DNA from: Ceratobasidium sp. AG-K
Lineage: Eukaryota > Basidiomycota > Agaricomycetes > Cantharellales > Ceratobasidiaceae
Direction: 5' to 3'
NCBI GenBank assembly: GCA_037039685.1
Contig: JAWNGF010000005.1
Coordinates: 124,001 to 188,000, forward strand
Length of the DNA: 64,000 nt
A program made the translations under genes and the position numbers. How positions within the stretch are numbered: position 1 is the first letter of the stretch; the number at the start of each line of letters is the position of its first letter. This document shows positions 20,681 to 30,803 of this stretch, in pieces. The notes beneath the pieces are model-generated. The model was not told the DNA's origin. It was given only the letters and a program-made list of their open reading frames with translations, and made no database searches.

Positions 20681-23535
20681 TGCAATCACAAAGGACGACA
20701 GATTCCCCATGCCCCTGATGGAAGACCTGCTTGACAAAATAAAGGACGCAAAAATCTTCTTGAGAATCGACCTAAGGATGGGGTTCAATAACATCCGCAT
20801 CAGAGAAGGAGACAAATGGAAGACCACGTTCAGAACAAAAGAAGGACTATTTGAATATGTTGTCATGCCATTTGGACTGAAAAACACACCAGCCACATTT
20901 CAGCAACACATGAATCACATCTTCCACAACACAATCAATGTGTGTGTCATCATTTATATCAACAACATCCTTGTTTTTTCAAGAACCTGTTCTCAACATA
21001 TGGTAGACCTACAAGAAGTACTCCAAATCCTGAAAGAAAACAACCTTTTTGCAAAGCTGCTGAAATGCGAGTTCTTTGTCACAGAACTCATTTACACAGG
21101 ACTGAAGATCAGCAAGGAAGGTATATCCATGGACAAAGAAAAAATCAAGGCCATAAAGGAATGGAAGGAACCAAAGACAGTGAACCAAGTTCAAGCATTC
21201 CTAGGTTTTGCAAACTTCTATAGAAGATTTGTACCCAGTTTCTCCACAATCCCTTAACCCCTCACGGGATTGACACAAAAGGATCTCCCGTGGAAATGGA
21301 TGAACAAAGAACAGAAGGCCTTTGAGGGTATCAAGGAAATGATTTGCAAGGATCCCATACTCCAACACCCCAATCCGGAAAAGCTGTTTTTCCTCAACAC
21401 CAATGCAAGTGAAGTAGCAATGGGTGCAATATTGTCCCAGAGACAAGAAGACAGAAGGCTACACCCAATTGCATTCCTTTCCAAATCCTTCAACTGGGCA
21501 CAAATGAACTACAATGTTCATGATAAAGAACTTATGGCTATCATTGAAGCACTTACACATTGGAGGCTTTACCTACAGGGGACAAAAGAGGAAATCATGA
21601 TATACACAGATGACAGAAACCTCCAGTTCAGGAAAGATGCAAAAACATTCAATCAGAGACATGCATGCTGGCACCAAATTCTTGCTTCTTACAACGTTGC
21701 AATTGTATACCAGCCAGGACTCCTCTCACAAAAGCCTGACTTACTGTCTAGAAGGGCTGACCACGCCAAAATTCCGTCAGCAGAACAAGTCATGATTGCT
21801 GACAAAAGATTTTGGGGCTTCACACAAGGATTCAAGGAAGACATCATTAGTGATATTATTCAAGTGCAACGAGAAGATCCAAGTCTACATGGAGTAATTG
21901 AACTCTGCGAAAAAAAGGATTTGCTACCTAAGAGTATTCTATCCAGTGTAAAGGATTACGAACTACGCAAAGGACTACTGTGGTGCAAAGGAAAAATAGT
22001 AGTGTTGGAAGACAAGAATTGCCATTTATCAGTATTGAGGCTGCATCATGACTCACCAATTGCTGGTCACCAAGGACATGCAAGAACCCTGGAACTCATT
22101 TCAAGACACTACTACTGGCCAGGAATGAAGCAAAGCATCAACAAATATGTAGATTCATGCGAACAGTGTCAAAGACCAAAAGGTACAAGATCGCAAGCTC
22201 CTTTGAAACCATTCAAATTGCAAATGAGCCATGGGAAGACATAGCTTATGACTTCATTGTGAAACTCCCTAAATCAAAAGGAATGGACAGCATTCTTGTT
22301 GTAGTGGACAGATTCTCCAGGATGGCACACTTCATACCTTTCAGGGAGTTGCACAAGGCAAGCAAACTATCAGAGCTGTTCCTGAGCAACGTCTGGAAAC
22401 TTCACGGATTTCCCAAGAGCACTGTATCGAACTGAGGAAGCACCTTTAACAGTAAGCTGCTAAAAGCGATCTACAAGATAATTCGGGTCTCACCTGCTTT
22501 TAGTACTGCGTACCACCCTCAAACTGATGGAATTACGGAACAAGTCAACCAATGGCTAGAAGCATGGCTACACACCTTCATCAATCATCATCAGAACAAT
22601 TGGGTGGAATTACTGCCTGCAGCCGAGTTCTGTTACAACATGCACAAGCACAGGGTAACGGAAAAAAGCCCTTTTGAACTTGTCTATGGAAAGGAACCTT
22701 TATGGAATGTATCCAGTATAACGACAAAAGTTTTAGAAGCAAACATGGTAACAACAAGATGGGAGGAGGCTAGGAAAGAGGCTAGTGCCGCTATGGAACT
22801 ACAACAAATAAAGGAGGAAAACATCAAGGAAGAGTACCAGGAAGGAGATCTCGTATGGTCATTCAGACCAGACATCAAGTCAAGTAGACCATCCAAAAAA
22901 CTGGATAACAAGAAGTTCAGACCTTTCCCGTGAAAAGGAAAATATCTTCTCATGCTTACAAGCTGGATCTACCACCCACTATGAAGAAGCACCCTGTTTT
23001 CCATATGGACCTTCTAAGTCAGCACAAGGTCAACAAAGAATTCAATGGGAACCAACCACGTCCTCTGCCGATTGTCATGGAAGAAGGAAGCAAGGAATAT
23101 GAAGTTGAGAAGATTGTTGATTGGAAAATGACAAAGGAGGGGGTCTTCTATAGAATCCGCTGGAAAGGATATGGAGAACAAGATGATACGGAACAACATG
23201 CAGAGGATGTAGGGCACCTAACCAAAATAGTGCAGAAGTTTCTGAAGAAACACCCCAAAGCACCAACACCAGCAAATTTCAAAGGAAAGATACAAGGCCA
23301 AGGTGCAAGAAAGGAGGAACCCATCTGCAAAACTTGCAACTACTCTCAAATCCACACTTCACTCAACTCACTTAACCTTTTTTGCTCTCCACAATGCCTG
23401 CCGTCAGCCGCTCTACCATTGCCAACAACCTTGTCCGCTTCCTCAACGGACCAGCATTTGCTACGGCAAGAATCCTCAATGCTGGAGCCGCCCTGTACGT
23501 CTTCAAGAGATTGCAACAAGGCCTGGGCAGAATGA
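20681..23535 (+). pseudogene. pol: pol of element C, part 2: reverse transcriptase to chromodomain
   Basis: Reverse transcriptase palm and thumb run 20681-21257, with IIYINNILVFS near 20950-20980: both Asp of YxDD read Asn. TAA near 21255 is followed by RNase H (ETD box reads NTN; VHDKELMAIIEAL) to about 21760, the integrase zinc region HHDSPIAGH...CEQCQ near 22046-22170, the catalytic core ([10 protein letters not shown]; a frame change near 22200; TGA near 22433 in the second Asp box; ITEQVNQW where Glu-Arg reads Glu-Gln), and a chromodomain (EYEVEKIVDWKMTKEGVFYRIRWKGYG, quoted in two parts: EYEVEKIVDW and YRIRWKGYG) that lacks the SWEP box. Ends at 23535, past the ORF3 start. Confidence 0.87.
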
Positions 23536-24156
23536 AATTCTGGGCATTGGATGACATACTCCACTCAGACCTGGGGGAGTTCCAATGGGTTGGAAAGAAA
23601 TGGCTGACAAATGCAACTCCAACGAATGGACATCTTTGTCTGTCGAGGATGCGCTGCATTCCAAGTCTCGGAGGTGGTCCTACTGTCCACCCATATGCTT
23701 GGAGTTGTCGAATGGGGACAGGAAGGGGCATACTCAAGCAAATGGGTACCAGGCTATGATGGGAGACAGCCAACGCTCCGACCCAAGTGGAACGACACCT
23801 GGGATGCCAACTACGAGAGGGACCTGAGCGACTGGAGGATGGAGAGGGGCAGATACCAGAGGGAGAAGTTCGAGTGGTTGCCGAACTGGTGGAAAAAGGA
23901 GGAGACAGATGTGTTGGCATGGAAGGAAGGGGAACCAGACGTGCGACAATGGGATGAGGAGTTTGTGGTAGCCCAGAAGAGGGAGTTGGACTGGTCCAAG
24001 GCCAACTGGATGAAGGAGGAGCCATGGGAAGAATGGGAGAAGTTCTTGGACAAACCAGGTAACACCGTGTTTAATCCCATTGACCTAACCTTGGTGGAGG
24101 ACAAAGGAATGGAGGAGTTTATGCTGCAGAAGGGGAAGGCCTGCGCAGTACAGTGA
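23394..24156 (+). pseudogene. Third ORF (ORF3, type 1) of element C
   Basis: The ORF starts at the ATG at 23394 (MPAVSRSTIANNL), 142 nt before the end of pol in the -1 frame relative to it, and ends at TGA 24154-24156, 28 nt before the polypurine tract. One frame change near 23600-23620 splits it. Apart from that it matches the copies in B and I: FWALDDILHSDLGEFQWVGKKW, then IFVCRGCAAF (a CxGC motif), then a tryptophan-rich C-terminal half (NYERDLSDWRMERGRYQ, WEEWEKFLDKPGNTVFNP). No known domain is recognised. Confidence 0.75.
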
Positions 24157-24197
24157 GCCCATTTGAGTCCCCCAAACGGACTCTTAGGGGGGAGTAA

Positions 24198-25081
24198 AGT
24201 CGCGAGCCAGCTCTCTCCATCCAGCTTGTCTTGCGTCCCACTGTCCCAACTTGGGTCAATTAGGTGTATGAAGGTTAAGGGGTTCGACTTGGGCAAGTCT
24301 TAGAACCCAAGGAGTAGTGATAGTCAAGAGGATTGATTGAACAAGTCCTAGTGGAGAGGAGGTCAAGCCTTGTTGTTAACCGGCTTGACCTCTGGGTTTA
24401 TATACATGAGGGATCAGTGCCACGTCATCAACTATCAGTGTGAGAAAGCCAAGTACAACCAATGATAAGCAAGATAAGAGGTATGACTTGACTTTCTGGA
24501 AGTTCCGGAAGCAACACCAATATCAAATGAAAAGACAAATACATCACATGATACAAGTTCAAGCGCCAGAGGACATTTGTACCAAAAAAGGAAAGTGTTC
24601 GGAAAAAAAGATATAAAGTCAGAATAAAATGTCTGAGCTTAGTCAGCTCATGACACCCGCCTATCTACTCTTGTGTTTGTTGTTCTGTCTGTCTGTTGTT
24701 TGTTCTTTCCTGTGCCGCGTTGCCACGTTCTTGTGGTTGTTCTGTTACTTTGTGTAACGCAGCTCCGCTTTGTACGAGTCATGTCTGCTTGCGCAGCATG
24801 ACTCACTTGGACGCTCCTGACTGGCTTGTATGTATGACTTGTGTGGCTGCGTCTTGTATGACTCAGTCTCTTTCTGAATATATATAGAGGACCAACAAGC
24901 ATGGTACCCCCAGCTTGTTTTGTCTTGTCAAACATCCCCTTTGAGTGACACTTTGAACCACCCCTACCTTTATGAGTCTACAGCCACTTAAGTGTGGTGC
25001 GATTCAAGAGGTCTCTTAGGTCTTAGTGCCGTCCACTCTCCATCACAGCTTGTCTCATAGCCACCAAGAAGAAGCTTACAA
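24198..25081 (+). repeat. 3' LTR of element C, split by solo LTR J
   Basis: Without J and its duplication the LTR is about 465 bp, matching 3151-3618. The first dinucleotide reads AG instead of TG. The polypurine tract GGGGGGAGTAA (24187-24197) stands directly before it. The end ACAACA at 25081 meets the duplication CCATG shared with 3146-3150. Confidence 0.88.
24242..24655 (-). mobile_element. J: solo LTR of an unassigned LTR element, inserted in the 3' LTR of C
   Basis: J is 414 bp with TGTC...GACA ends and a duplication CCCAC (24237-24241) / CCCGC (24656-24660) that differs by one CpG transition. On the minus strand it starts TGTCATGAGC like the family 1 and 4 LTRs and has TATATAAA (24404-24397) followed by a perfect 11-bp inverted repeat, GAGGTCAAGCC at 24359-24369 and its complement at 24382-24392. 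No internal region remains, so LTR-LTR recombination is inferred. Confidence 0.75.
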
Positions 25082-25086
25082 CACCA

Positions 25087-28000
25087 TGGTTGAAGGAAAC
25101 CAACCCAGAAATATCCTGGTCCCCTTTCACAATCAAATGGAAAACAGAAGATCCCCTTGTTGCCAAAGCAGGGATACTTCAGGAACTACCAAAGGAGCTT
25201 GAAGAGTTCAAAGATGTCTTTGACAAAGAAAGATACAACAAACCCCCCAAACATAGGGAATGGGATTGTAGAATTGACTTCTATGATGACAACTGGCTTC
25301 CAAAACAAAGGAAGGCCTATCCTCTGTCACCAAGAGAAAGAGAAGCTACAAGAGAGTATATTGAAACCAAACTACACTCAGGACGTATTAGACCCAGCAA
25401 ATCTCCTCTTGCTGCAAGTATTTTCTTTGTCAAGAAGGCCCTGAAGAAAGGACAAACCATCCCCGACCTACGACCAGTTGTTGACTATAGAGGAGCAAAT
25501 GAGGAAACTATCCTGGATCGCTACCCTATCCCACTTCTAGAACAACTTCTGGAAATTTTCAAGAAAACAGGTAAAAATTCAGAGGAAGAACTTTTCATCA
25601 CTTCTCTTGATCTGAAGAATGGCTTTTGGAATGTCAGGATGAGAGAAGGAGACAAATGGAAAACAGCTTTCATCACCTCAGAAGGACTCTTTGAATATAC
25701 TGTTATGGCTTTTGGTCTCAAGAACGCTCCCTCTACTTTCCAAAGAATGATGGACCATATCTTCAGAGACATGATTGGAGTGAAGATCGTGATTTAAATT
25801 GATGACATATTTATTATTTCTTGAGGAAGGAAGCAACACACTATAGACATCAAGGAAGTCCTGAAACAACTGAGAAAAAACAACCTCTATGGAAATCTGA
25901 AGAAGTGTACCTTCTATGAAAAAAGGGCTGATTGGGTTGGATTTGTTGTCAATGAGGACGGCATTTCCATGAACAAAGACAAGATCAAAACTATCCAGGA
26001 ATGGCCCATTCCCAAAACTGTGAAACAACTACAGGCATTCATTGGCTTCTGCAACTTCTATAGAAGATTTGTGGTGTCCTTCTCATTGGTGGTCAACCTC
26101 TGACCCAGTTGACAAGAAAGGACAAGAAATGGGAATGGAATGCAGAGCACCAGGAAGCCTCTGAGTCCCTGAAAGACCTCATATCAAGGGAACCAGTGCT
26201 TGCACATCCAGACGAATCAAAGCAGTACTTCCTTGAGACAGACGCCTCAGCGGTTGCTATGGGGGCTATTCTTAGTCAACAACAAAAGGACAGATACTTA
26301 CACCTGATAGGGTTCCTTTCGAAAAGCTTCAAGGAAGCAGAGCTCAATTACAACACACATGACAAGAGCTTCTTGCCATCATAGAAGCTTTATGCCATTG
26401 GCAAATTAACTTAGAAGGAACAAAAGAACCAATTGTGATCTACACGGACCACAAAAACCTCACTCACTGGCAGAAAGCTAGCACCTTCAACAGACGACAC
26501 AACAGATGGCTTCTCATGCTGGCAAGCTACAATTTTGAAATCCACTACAGACCTGGGAAAATGGCGGAGAAACTGGACATCCTTTCCAGAAGAAGTGATC
26601 ATAGTGACATCGTGTCTGCGGAACAAGTAATGATCTCCACTGAAAACTTCATAGGATTCTTGGCCCTGATGAGTGACAATATCATTGCGGAAATCAAGGA
26701 GGCCCTGGAAGAAGACAAAAGCCTGAAGTCCCTGATCGAAAGTACCAAGGGAAAGGAAGACTTACCGCCCTCTGTGAAAAAGCAGTTCAAGTACTATGAT
26801 ATGAGTGAAAATCTCCTCTGGTACCAAGGAAGAATTGTTGTACCAGACAAAAAGAACATCAAATTGAAACTTCTCTGACTATACCATGACTCACCCATTG
26901 CTGGCCACCAAGGACAAGCCAGAACTCTGGAACTCATTGCAAGGAGGTACTATTGGCCAGGCATGAAAGCCCAAGTCAACAATACGTTGACAGCTGCAAA
27001 ATGTGCCAAAGAGGGAAGGGAAGCAAAGGACACCTACCACTCAAACCCTTGCCTATTCCGGAGAAACCCTGGGAAAATATCGCATATGATTTCATAGTGA
27101 AACTACCAAAATCACAAGGGTTTGACAGTGTCCATGTTGTGATGGACCACTTTTCCAGAATGGCACACTTCATCCCCTGCAAGGAATCCACAAACTCAGA
27201 AGAGCTAGCCAATATCTTTGTGAAGAAAGTATGGTGTCTTCATGGGTTCCCCAAAACCACCATTTTGGATAGAGGAACCACCTTCAAATCACACTTCTTG
27301 GAAGCAGTCTACAAGAGACTAGGAATCCAAGGGACATTCTCCACCACCTTCCACCCTGAAACAGATGGCCTGGTGGAAAGAACAAACCAGTGGCTTGAAG
27401 GATGGATATGCATCTTTGGAAATGACAAACAGGATGACTGGGCAAAATGGATACCCATTGCAGAATTCTGTCACAACAACCACAAAAACTGAGTTACAAA
27501 CAAATCCCCCTTTGAAGTTATCTATGGCATGACTCCCAAATGGTCTATTGAGGACTATGTGACTTGCTCCCCAGAAGGAGACAAGTGGACAAAGGATATG
27601 GAGGCTGTGTGGGAAGAAACAAAGGCTCTGGTGGAATATCATCAATCAAGGGAAGAGACCCAAAAAATACAATACAAGGAAGGGGACAACATCTGGCTCT
27701 TGACTACCAACATTACCACAAGATGCCCAAGCAAAAAGCTTGATGACAAAAAAACAGGCCCCTTTGTTGTGAAAAAACAAATCTCTTCACACGCCTACCA
27801 ACTTGATCTTCCAAAATCCATGCGCATCCACAACGTCTTCCATGGAAACATGTTGACCCCCTATACTGAAGACCTAGACTTCGAACAAAATCAGCCCCGA
27901 CCTCCGCCAATCATGACTGAGGAAGGTGAAGAAGAGTATGAAGTTGAGAAGATGGTAGATTGGTATCAAGACACTGATGGGCTGAAATACTGCATTGGAT

Positions 28001-28314
28001 GGAAAGGTTACAGTCCCCTGGAAGATACAGAAGAACCTGCAGAAAATTTTGCCAAACTGACTCATGTCATGAGAAAGTTCCAGAAGGACTTTCCCACTGG
28101 CCCACTTCCTCCAAATTTCACCTCCTTGGAGTACAAAAAGGCAAAGGGAAAGGCAGCAGAAATCATCACTCCAGCTTTTCAGCCAACTATCACTAGTTCA
28201 CTGCCCAACGCTACACCCCTTGCAAAAAACTCTTTACCTTTTGAACAAGATGCCTGCATCTTGCACCGCCTCCTCAGCCTTTGTCACCTGGGCCTCCAAA
28301 TACAGGAAGGCTAG
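25087..28314 (+). pseudogene. pol: pol of element H, part 2: reverse transcriptase to chromodomain
   Basis: After C, the frame resumes (WLKETNPEISW). Reverse transcriptase runs to about 26100 with IDDIFIIS at the active site, preceded by a TAA where Tyr is expected (25795-25797) and a second stop after IIS. RNase H follows (FLETDASAVAMGAILSQ, near 26230), with a frame change near 26370, then the integrase zinc region ([16 protein letters not shown]) and catalytic core with [17 protein letters not shown] and VERTNQW all kept (26953-27492, then a TGA). The chromodomain (EYEVEKMVDW...YCIGWKGYS, 27938-28060) lacks SWEP. The frame ends at 28314, past the ORF3 start. Confidence 0.87.
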
Positions 28315-29114
28315 GGCTTACCAGAAGGCCCTCATGCTTGCCAGACCAGGTGAATATGCCCTCAACAACAGAGATACTGCTCCCTGGTCTCTCCACGAGG
28401 CCAAGGCCCTTGCCAAACCCCGCAAACCAGGTGTCCAACTTCGGTACATTTCTCTGCAAGAACAATCCACCATCAAGTGGGACAAGCAACGCAAGTCCCT
28501 CATTGTTCCCCGCCTCGGCTCCCTACTTTGGGCCAGCCATCCCAATAGCCAACCTTCCGATCCCACCAACATTGGCCGCAACAAGTATTACCACTGCCGT
28601 GGCTGCATCAGCCTCACAGTCCACAATGTTGTCCTCAAAAGCGTGGATGCCTGGAACCAAGACACCGGGTACAAGTGGGATGGGGACCAGTGGTTCAAGC
28701 AAGAGGAAGACCCGCGCCTCACCCTTGCCAACATACATCGTGACAAGGAGGGAATCTGGTGGTGCCCATGTGCCATGGACATTGAGTCAGGATGGCCAAT
28801 GGACTGTGAGTTCAAACAACTACCTGCTCCCTCAAACACTTACCCAAGAGATGATCCCGCCTTCAACACCATCAACTGGTCAAAAGGTGCTGATGGGAGT
28901 CGTCATGTCAACTTGGCAGGACAGCCAATGGAAGACGTCAAGGAGGAGGTCGTCAAGGTCCCCCGCACCTCCAAGCTCCAAGGATGGGGACAACATTGTC
29001 GCCCCCCCCCCCATATCACCAACGAGGAGGCCAAACAACTTGAACAAGAATGGGCGACCACATGCGACAAAGCCCAAGCAAACATCAAGGCTCTCATTGC
29101 TGACGTTGGCAATG
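28250..29114 (+). pseudogene. Third ORF (ORF3) of element H, first part, interrupted by I
   Basis: The ORF starts at the ATG at 28250 (MPASCTASSAFVTW), 65 nt inside the end of pol and in the +1 frame relative to it. It is open for 288 codons to the I insertion and continues in frame at 43600 once I is removed, giving about 390 codons. It shares with the family 1 ORF3 a CxGC core (YYHCRGCISLTVHNVVL near residues 117-133; compare IFVCWGCAAFQVLGVVL in I) and a tryptophan-rich part after it. The protein is otherwise unrecognised: no membrane segment, signal peptide or known motif is seen. Confidence 0.72.
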
Positions 29115-29582
29115 TGTCGGAAGCTACTTCTTAGTGGCTATGAGACAAGCTGCGAGGGAGAGTGGACGGCACTAAGACCTAAGAGACCTCTCGAATTGCA
29201 CCACACTTAAGTGGCTGTAGGCTCTAAAGGGTAGGGGTGGTTCTAAGTGTCACTTGAAAGGGATGTTTTGACAAGACAAAACAAGCTGGGGGTACCATAC
29301 TTGTTGGTCCTCTATATATATTCAGAAAGAGACTGAGTCATACAAGATGCAGCCACACGAGTCATACATACAAGCCAGTCAGGAGTGTCCAAGTGAGTCA
29401 TGCTGCACGGGCAGTCATGACTTGTACAAAGCACAGCCGTGTTACACAATGTAACAGAATAACCACAAGGCAGTGGCAATGTGGCACTGGAAAAGACAAA
29501 CAACACACAAACTGAACAGCAAATACAAGAACCAATGGGCGAGACACAAGACGAGTCCAATGGAGTGAGCTGGCACACAACA
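29115..29582 (-). repeat. 3' LTR of element I
   Basis: The LTR is 468 bp and the partner of 43127-43594. The polypurine tract (TTACTCCCCCC on the plus strand) follows at 29583. Its left end cuts the third ORF of H. Confidence 0.9.
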
Positions 29583-29623
29583 TTACTCCCCCCTAAGAGT
29601 CTGTTTGGGGGACTCAAATGGAC

Positions 29624-30388
29624 TTACTGCACTACACAGTCCTTCCCTTTCTGTAGCATGTACTCCTCCAGCCCTTTGTCCTCCTCCAAGGTCAAGTTGA
29701 TGGGATTGAACACGGTATTACCTGGTTTGTCCAAGAACTTCTCCCATTCTTCCCAAGTTTCCTCCTTTGTCCAGTCCGCCTTGGACCAGTCCAACACCCT
29801 CTTCTGGGCTTCCACAAACTCCTCATCCCACTGTCACACATCTGGCTCCCCCTCCTTCCATGCTGACACATTGGCCTCCTCCTTCCTCCACCAGTTCGGC
29901 GACCATTCAAACTTCTCCCTCTGGTATCTACACCTCTCCATCCTCCAGTCGCTCAGGTCCCTCTTGTAGTTGGCATCCCAGGCATTGTTCCATTTGGGTC
30001 GGAGTGTTGGCTGTCTCCTGTTGTAACCTGGTACCCATTTGCTCGAGTATGCTCCTTCTTGTCCCCACTCAACAACCCCGAGCATGTGGGTGGACTGGAG
30101 GACCACCCCCAAGACTTGGAATGCAGCGCATCCCCAGCAAACAAAAATGTCCTTCCTTTGTAGTTGCATTTGTGTCAGCCATTTTTTTCCGACCCATTGG
30201 AACTCCCACAGGTCTGAGTGGAGTATGTCATCCAAGGCCCAGAATTGCATTCTTCCTGGGCCTTGTTGGGACCTCTTGAAGACATAGAGGGCCGCTCCAG
30301 CGTCGAGGATCCTTGCTGTGGTGAATGCTGGTCCATCAAGGACATGGATGAGGTTGTTGGTGATGATGGAACAGGTGACGGCGGGCAT
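29624..30388 (-). pseudogene. Third ORF (ORF3, type 1) of element I, nearly intact
   Basis: This is the best copy of the type: 255 codons from the ATG at 30388 (MPAVTCSIITNNL) to TGA at 29624, one frame, one internal TGA at 29836-29834 where C and B have CGA (Arg). Features seen: hydrophobic N-terminus with FTTARILDAGAALYVF, the CxGC core IFVCWGCAAF, and a tryptophan-rich, highly charged C-terminal half of about 130 residues ending GNTVFNPINLTLEEDKG. Gag and pol of this element are gone, yet ORF3 is hardly decayed. Confidence 0.78.
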
Positions 30389-30511
30389 TGCAACAAGCAA
30401 AAAAGATTTAAAGTGTAGAGTGAAGCATGGGCCTTGGAGTAGTTGCAAGTTTTGCAGATGGGTTCCTCCTCTCTTGCACCTTGGCCCTTTATCCTATTGG
30501 GACAAGCACAG
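30389..30511 (-). pseudogene. Remnant of the pol 3' end of element I
   Basis: These bases match the end of pol of C (about 23310-23393, GCAAAACTTGCA region) on the minus strand and then drift apart, up to the edge of the copia LTR at 30512. No usable frame remains. Confidence 0.55.
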
Positions 30512-30764
30512 TGTCGGGCTGGATATCAATGCAACTCAGCTCGTACTACTTGAGAGTAGAGAACTGCACATATATATACCTGGATATCAATGTAACTACA
30601 GGCAATATAAGCAAATGAATATAAAAGATAAAATCTAAACTATACCTCAGCTTGTACTACTTGAGAGTAGAGAACTGAGGACAAAATTTTACCAAAGCGT
30701 GTGTCCATGTGGAACACAATCACGTGATACGCATATATACACATATAAGACTGAATATTCAACA
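30512..30764 (-). repeat. Probable 3' LTR of copia element P
   Basis: On the minus strand the sequence after pol reads GAGTGGGCG then TGTTGAATATTCAG, the usual copia tract and LTR start; it ends ...CCCGACA at 30512, giving 253 bp. A TATA-like run is near 30735. A 27-bp direct repeat (CTACTTGAGAGTAGAGAACTG core) occurs at about 30545 and 30658 inside it. Without a 5' LTR the ends cannot be confirmed. Confidence 0.6.
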
Positions 30765-30803
30765 CGCCCACTCAGGATTATGCGAAAAATGAAATGAAAG
30801 GAT

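Larger units (their letters stand above)
3151..25081 (+). mobile_element. Element C: family 1 Ty3/gypsy, carrying nested B, D and J
   Basis: C is bounded by a 5' LTR (3151-3618) and a 3' LTR (24198-25081, itself split by J) and flanked by the duplication CCATG (3146-3150, 25082-25086). Its own parts are 3151-5513, 12749-13543, 20681-24241 and 24661-25081, which add up to about 7.1 kb. B and D point the opposite way. All coding parts contain stops or frame changes, and the reverse-transcriptase active site reads YINN, so C cannot be autonomous. Confidence 0.92.

Noticed and set aside
3146..25086. The LTR ending at 25081 as a solo LTR separate from the one at 3151
   Set aside because: The matching CCATG duplication and the exact resumption of H protease/RT coding at 25087 show they are the two ends of one element.
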